Below, one piece after another: positions 6,564 through 7,006 of a DNA stretch of 7,006 nucleotides. The notes under the pieces are model-generated. The model searched no databases and was not told the origin of the DNA. It saw nothing but the letters and a program-made list of their open reading frames with translations. The stretch comes from Pseudanabaenaceae cyanobacterium MP8IB2.15 (GTDB taxonomy: Bacteria; Cyanobacteriota; Cyanobacteriia; Pseudanabaenales; Pseudanabaenaceae), in NCBI GenBank assembly GCA_030248825.1, contig JARCMB010000011.1:1-7006 (forward strand), read 5' to 3'. Each line of letters begins with the position of its first letter. Positions within the stretch are counted from its first letter, which is position 1. The position numbers and the translations under genes were made by a program.

Positions 6564-6581
6564 CAAGCTTGAGCTTGTTTT
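6564..6581 (+). terminator. Weak terminator candidate
   Basis: CAAGCT and AGCTTG (6564-6569 and 6572-6577) form a palindrome followed by TTTT. With a realistic loop only about four pairs remain, so this is at best a weak intrinsic terminator for the cobQ-cobO transcript, some 200 bases past the cobO stop. Confidence 0.2.
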
Positions 6582-6651
6582 AATCTAAGTTAAGCCCTTA
6601 CAGCAAATAATATTGGGGGAAATCCGATTAATTTGCAGGTGAGAGATCCAG

Positions 6652-6705
6652 ATGTCGAATATAAGTGTCAAATGTCCATATGGTTTATATTGTAGAACTA
6701 GTTAA
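6652..6705 (+). CDS. Possible 17-residue upstream ORF ahead of the RodZ-like gene
   Basis: ATG at 6652 is preceded by a purine-rich AGGTGAGAG and encodes MSNISVKCPYGLYCRTS, ending in TAA at 6703-6705, five bases before the GTG start of the next gene. A three-codon ATG-CCG-TGA (6706-6714) follows at once and overlaps that GTG. The peptide matches nothing I know and has two cysteines. It could be a leader peptide or chance. Confidence 0.2.
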   Translation: MSNISVKCPYGLYCRTS

Positions 6706-6710
6706 ATGCC

Positions 6711-7006
6711 GTGAGTAAATATAACCAAGCAAGCAAACTAGCAGAGATCGGCGCACAACTCAAACAGATGCGCGAAGGTAAAGATATTTCTCTCAACCAA
6801 GTAACAGCATCAACCTTGATCGCTGAACGCCACTTGAAAGCGATCGAAGAAGGAAATCTTGACATGCTACCTGAAGCTGTCTATATCCAAGGTTTTATCC
6901 GTAAATATAGCAGCGCAGTTGGGCTTGAAGGACTTGCCGAAGAGTTTCCAGTCGCTCCATCCGATAATCCAAAAAAATGGTCGGGGACACCTGCCGCCGA
7001 ACTGCG
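6711..7006 (+). CDS. RodZ-like helix-turn-helix protein, 5' part (runs off right edge)
   Basis: The first 98 codons of a protein that begins with the HTH_25 domain found in RodZ and its cyanobacterial relatives. Residues 10-50 form the helix-turn-helix (LAEIGAQLKQMREGKDISL, then ASTLIAERHLKAIEEGN), followed by the hallmark LPEAVYIQGFIRKY (53-66). RodZ proteins anchor MreB filaments to the inner membrane and set rod shape; the membrane segment and periplasmic domain that would confirm this lie beyond the window. The GTG at 6711 is chosen because the frame is closed upstream by TAG at 6699-6701 and the next ATG (residue 20) would remove part of the first HTH helix. No strong Shine-Dalgarno is adjacent. 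A different HTH_25 membrane protein of unknown role remains possible. Confidence 0.82.
   Translation, partial: MSKYNQASKLAEIGAQLKQMREGKDISLNQVTASTLIAERHLKAIEEGNLDMLPEAVYIQGFIRKYSSAVGLEGLAEEFPVAPSDNPKKWSGTPAAEL

Larger units (their letters stand above)
6361..6710. other. Intergenic region between cobO and the RodZ-like gene
   Basis: 350 AT-rich bases without a substantial ORF. From left to right it holds a direct repeat GCTAGAT (6361-6367 and 6376-6382), a bulged hairpin (6443-6478), a short palindrome followed by TTTT (6564-6581), and a 17-codon ORF with a purine-rich leader (6652-6705) just before the next gene. No clear promoter with both -35 and -10 was found. Confidence 0.55.

Noticed and set aside
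6666..6691. Promoter TGTCAA with TATATT ahead of the RodZ-like gene
   Set aside because: The spacing is only about 14 bases and the -35 match is poor.

Overview
The window most likely comes from a cyanobacterium, possibly a Pseudanabaena-like filamentous one. The evidence is threefold. The hexamer CGATCG, core of the cyanobacterial HIP1 repeat GCGATCGC, occurs 20 times by my count, against fewer than two expected for even base composition. The gene content includes DUF928, a filamentous-haemagglutinin/CHAT protein and a RodZ-like helix-turn-helix protein, all typical of cyanobacteria. The genes also have weak or absent Shine-Dalgarno sequences. The genus is inference.

Left half, minus strand (1-3925). 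This block concerns the cell envelope or secretion. A DUF928 protein with a signal peptide (3143-3925) is followed downstream by a large gene for a two-partner-secretion (FHA N-terminal) domain joined to a C-terminal CHAT caspase-like protease domain. The large gene is read in two frames: the FHA part ends at 1659, while the linker, helical region and CHAT domain continue in another frame from about 1701 to beyond base 1. Homology-like text runs smoothly across the junction if one nucleotide is restored near 1702-1703, so I read this as one gene with a one-base deletion (or a sequencing error). The CHAT part has no stop for about 1.7 kb and runs off the left edge. A strong nested inverted repeat (3045-3110) lies between the DUF928 and FHA genes.

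Middle (3926-4266). This divergent intergenic region carries a likely extended -10 promoter for the DUF928 gene. It also holds what looks like the 3' remnant of a lost minus-strand gene (4099-4227) with its own hairpin.

Right half, plus strand (4267-7006). cobQ (cobyric acid synthase) and cobO (corrinoid adenosyltransferase) form a tight pair, with the cobO Shine-Dalgarno overlapping the cobQ stop. They catalyse consecutive steps of adenosylcobalamin-type cofactor synthesis: CobO adenosylates the a,c-diamide and CobQ amidates that product to adenosylcobyric acid. A 350-base gap holding a bulged hairpin and a 17-codon upstream ORF precedes the 5' part of a RodZ-like gene, which is cut by the right edge.

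No tRNA, rRNA, CRISPR array, transposase or cobalamin riboswitch is visible. The most notable content is the FHA-CHAT gene with its frameshift and its DUF928 neighbour.
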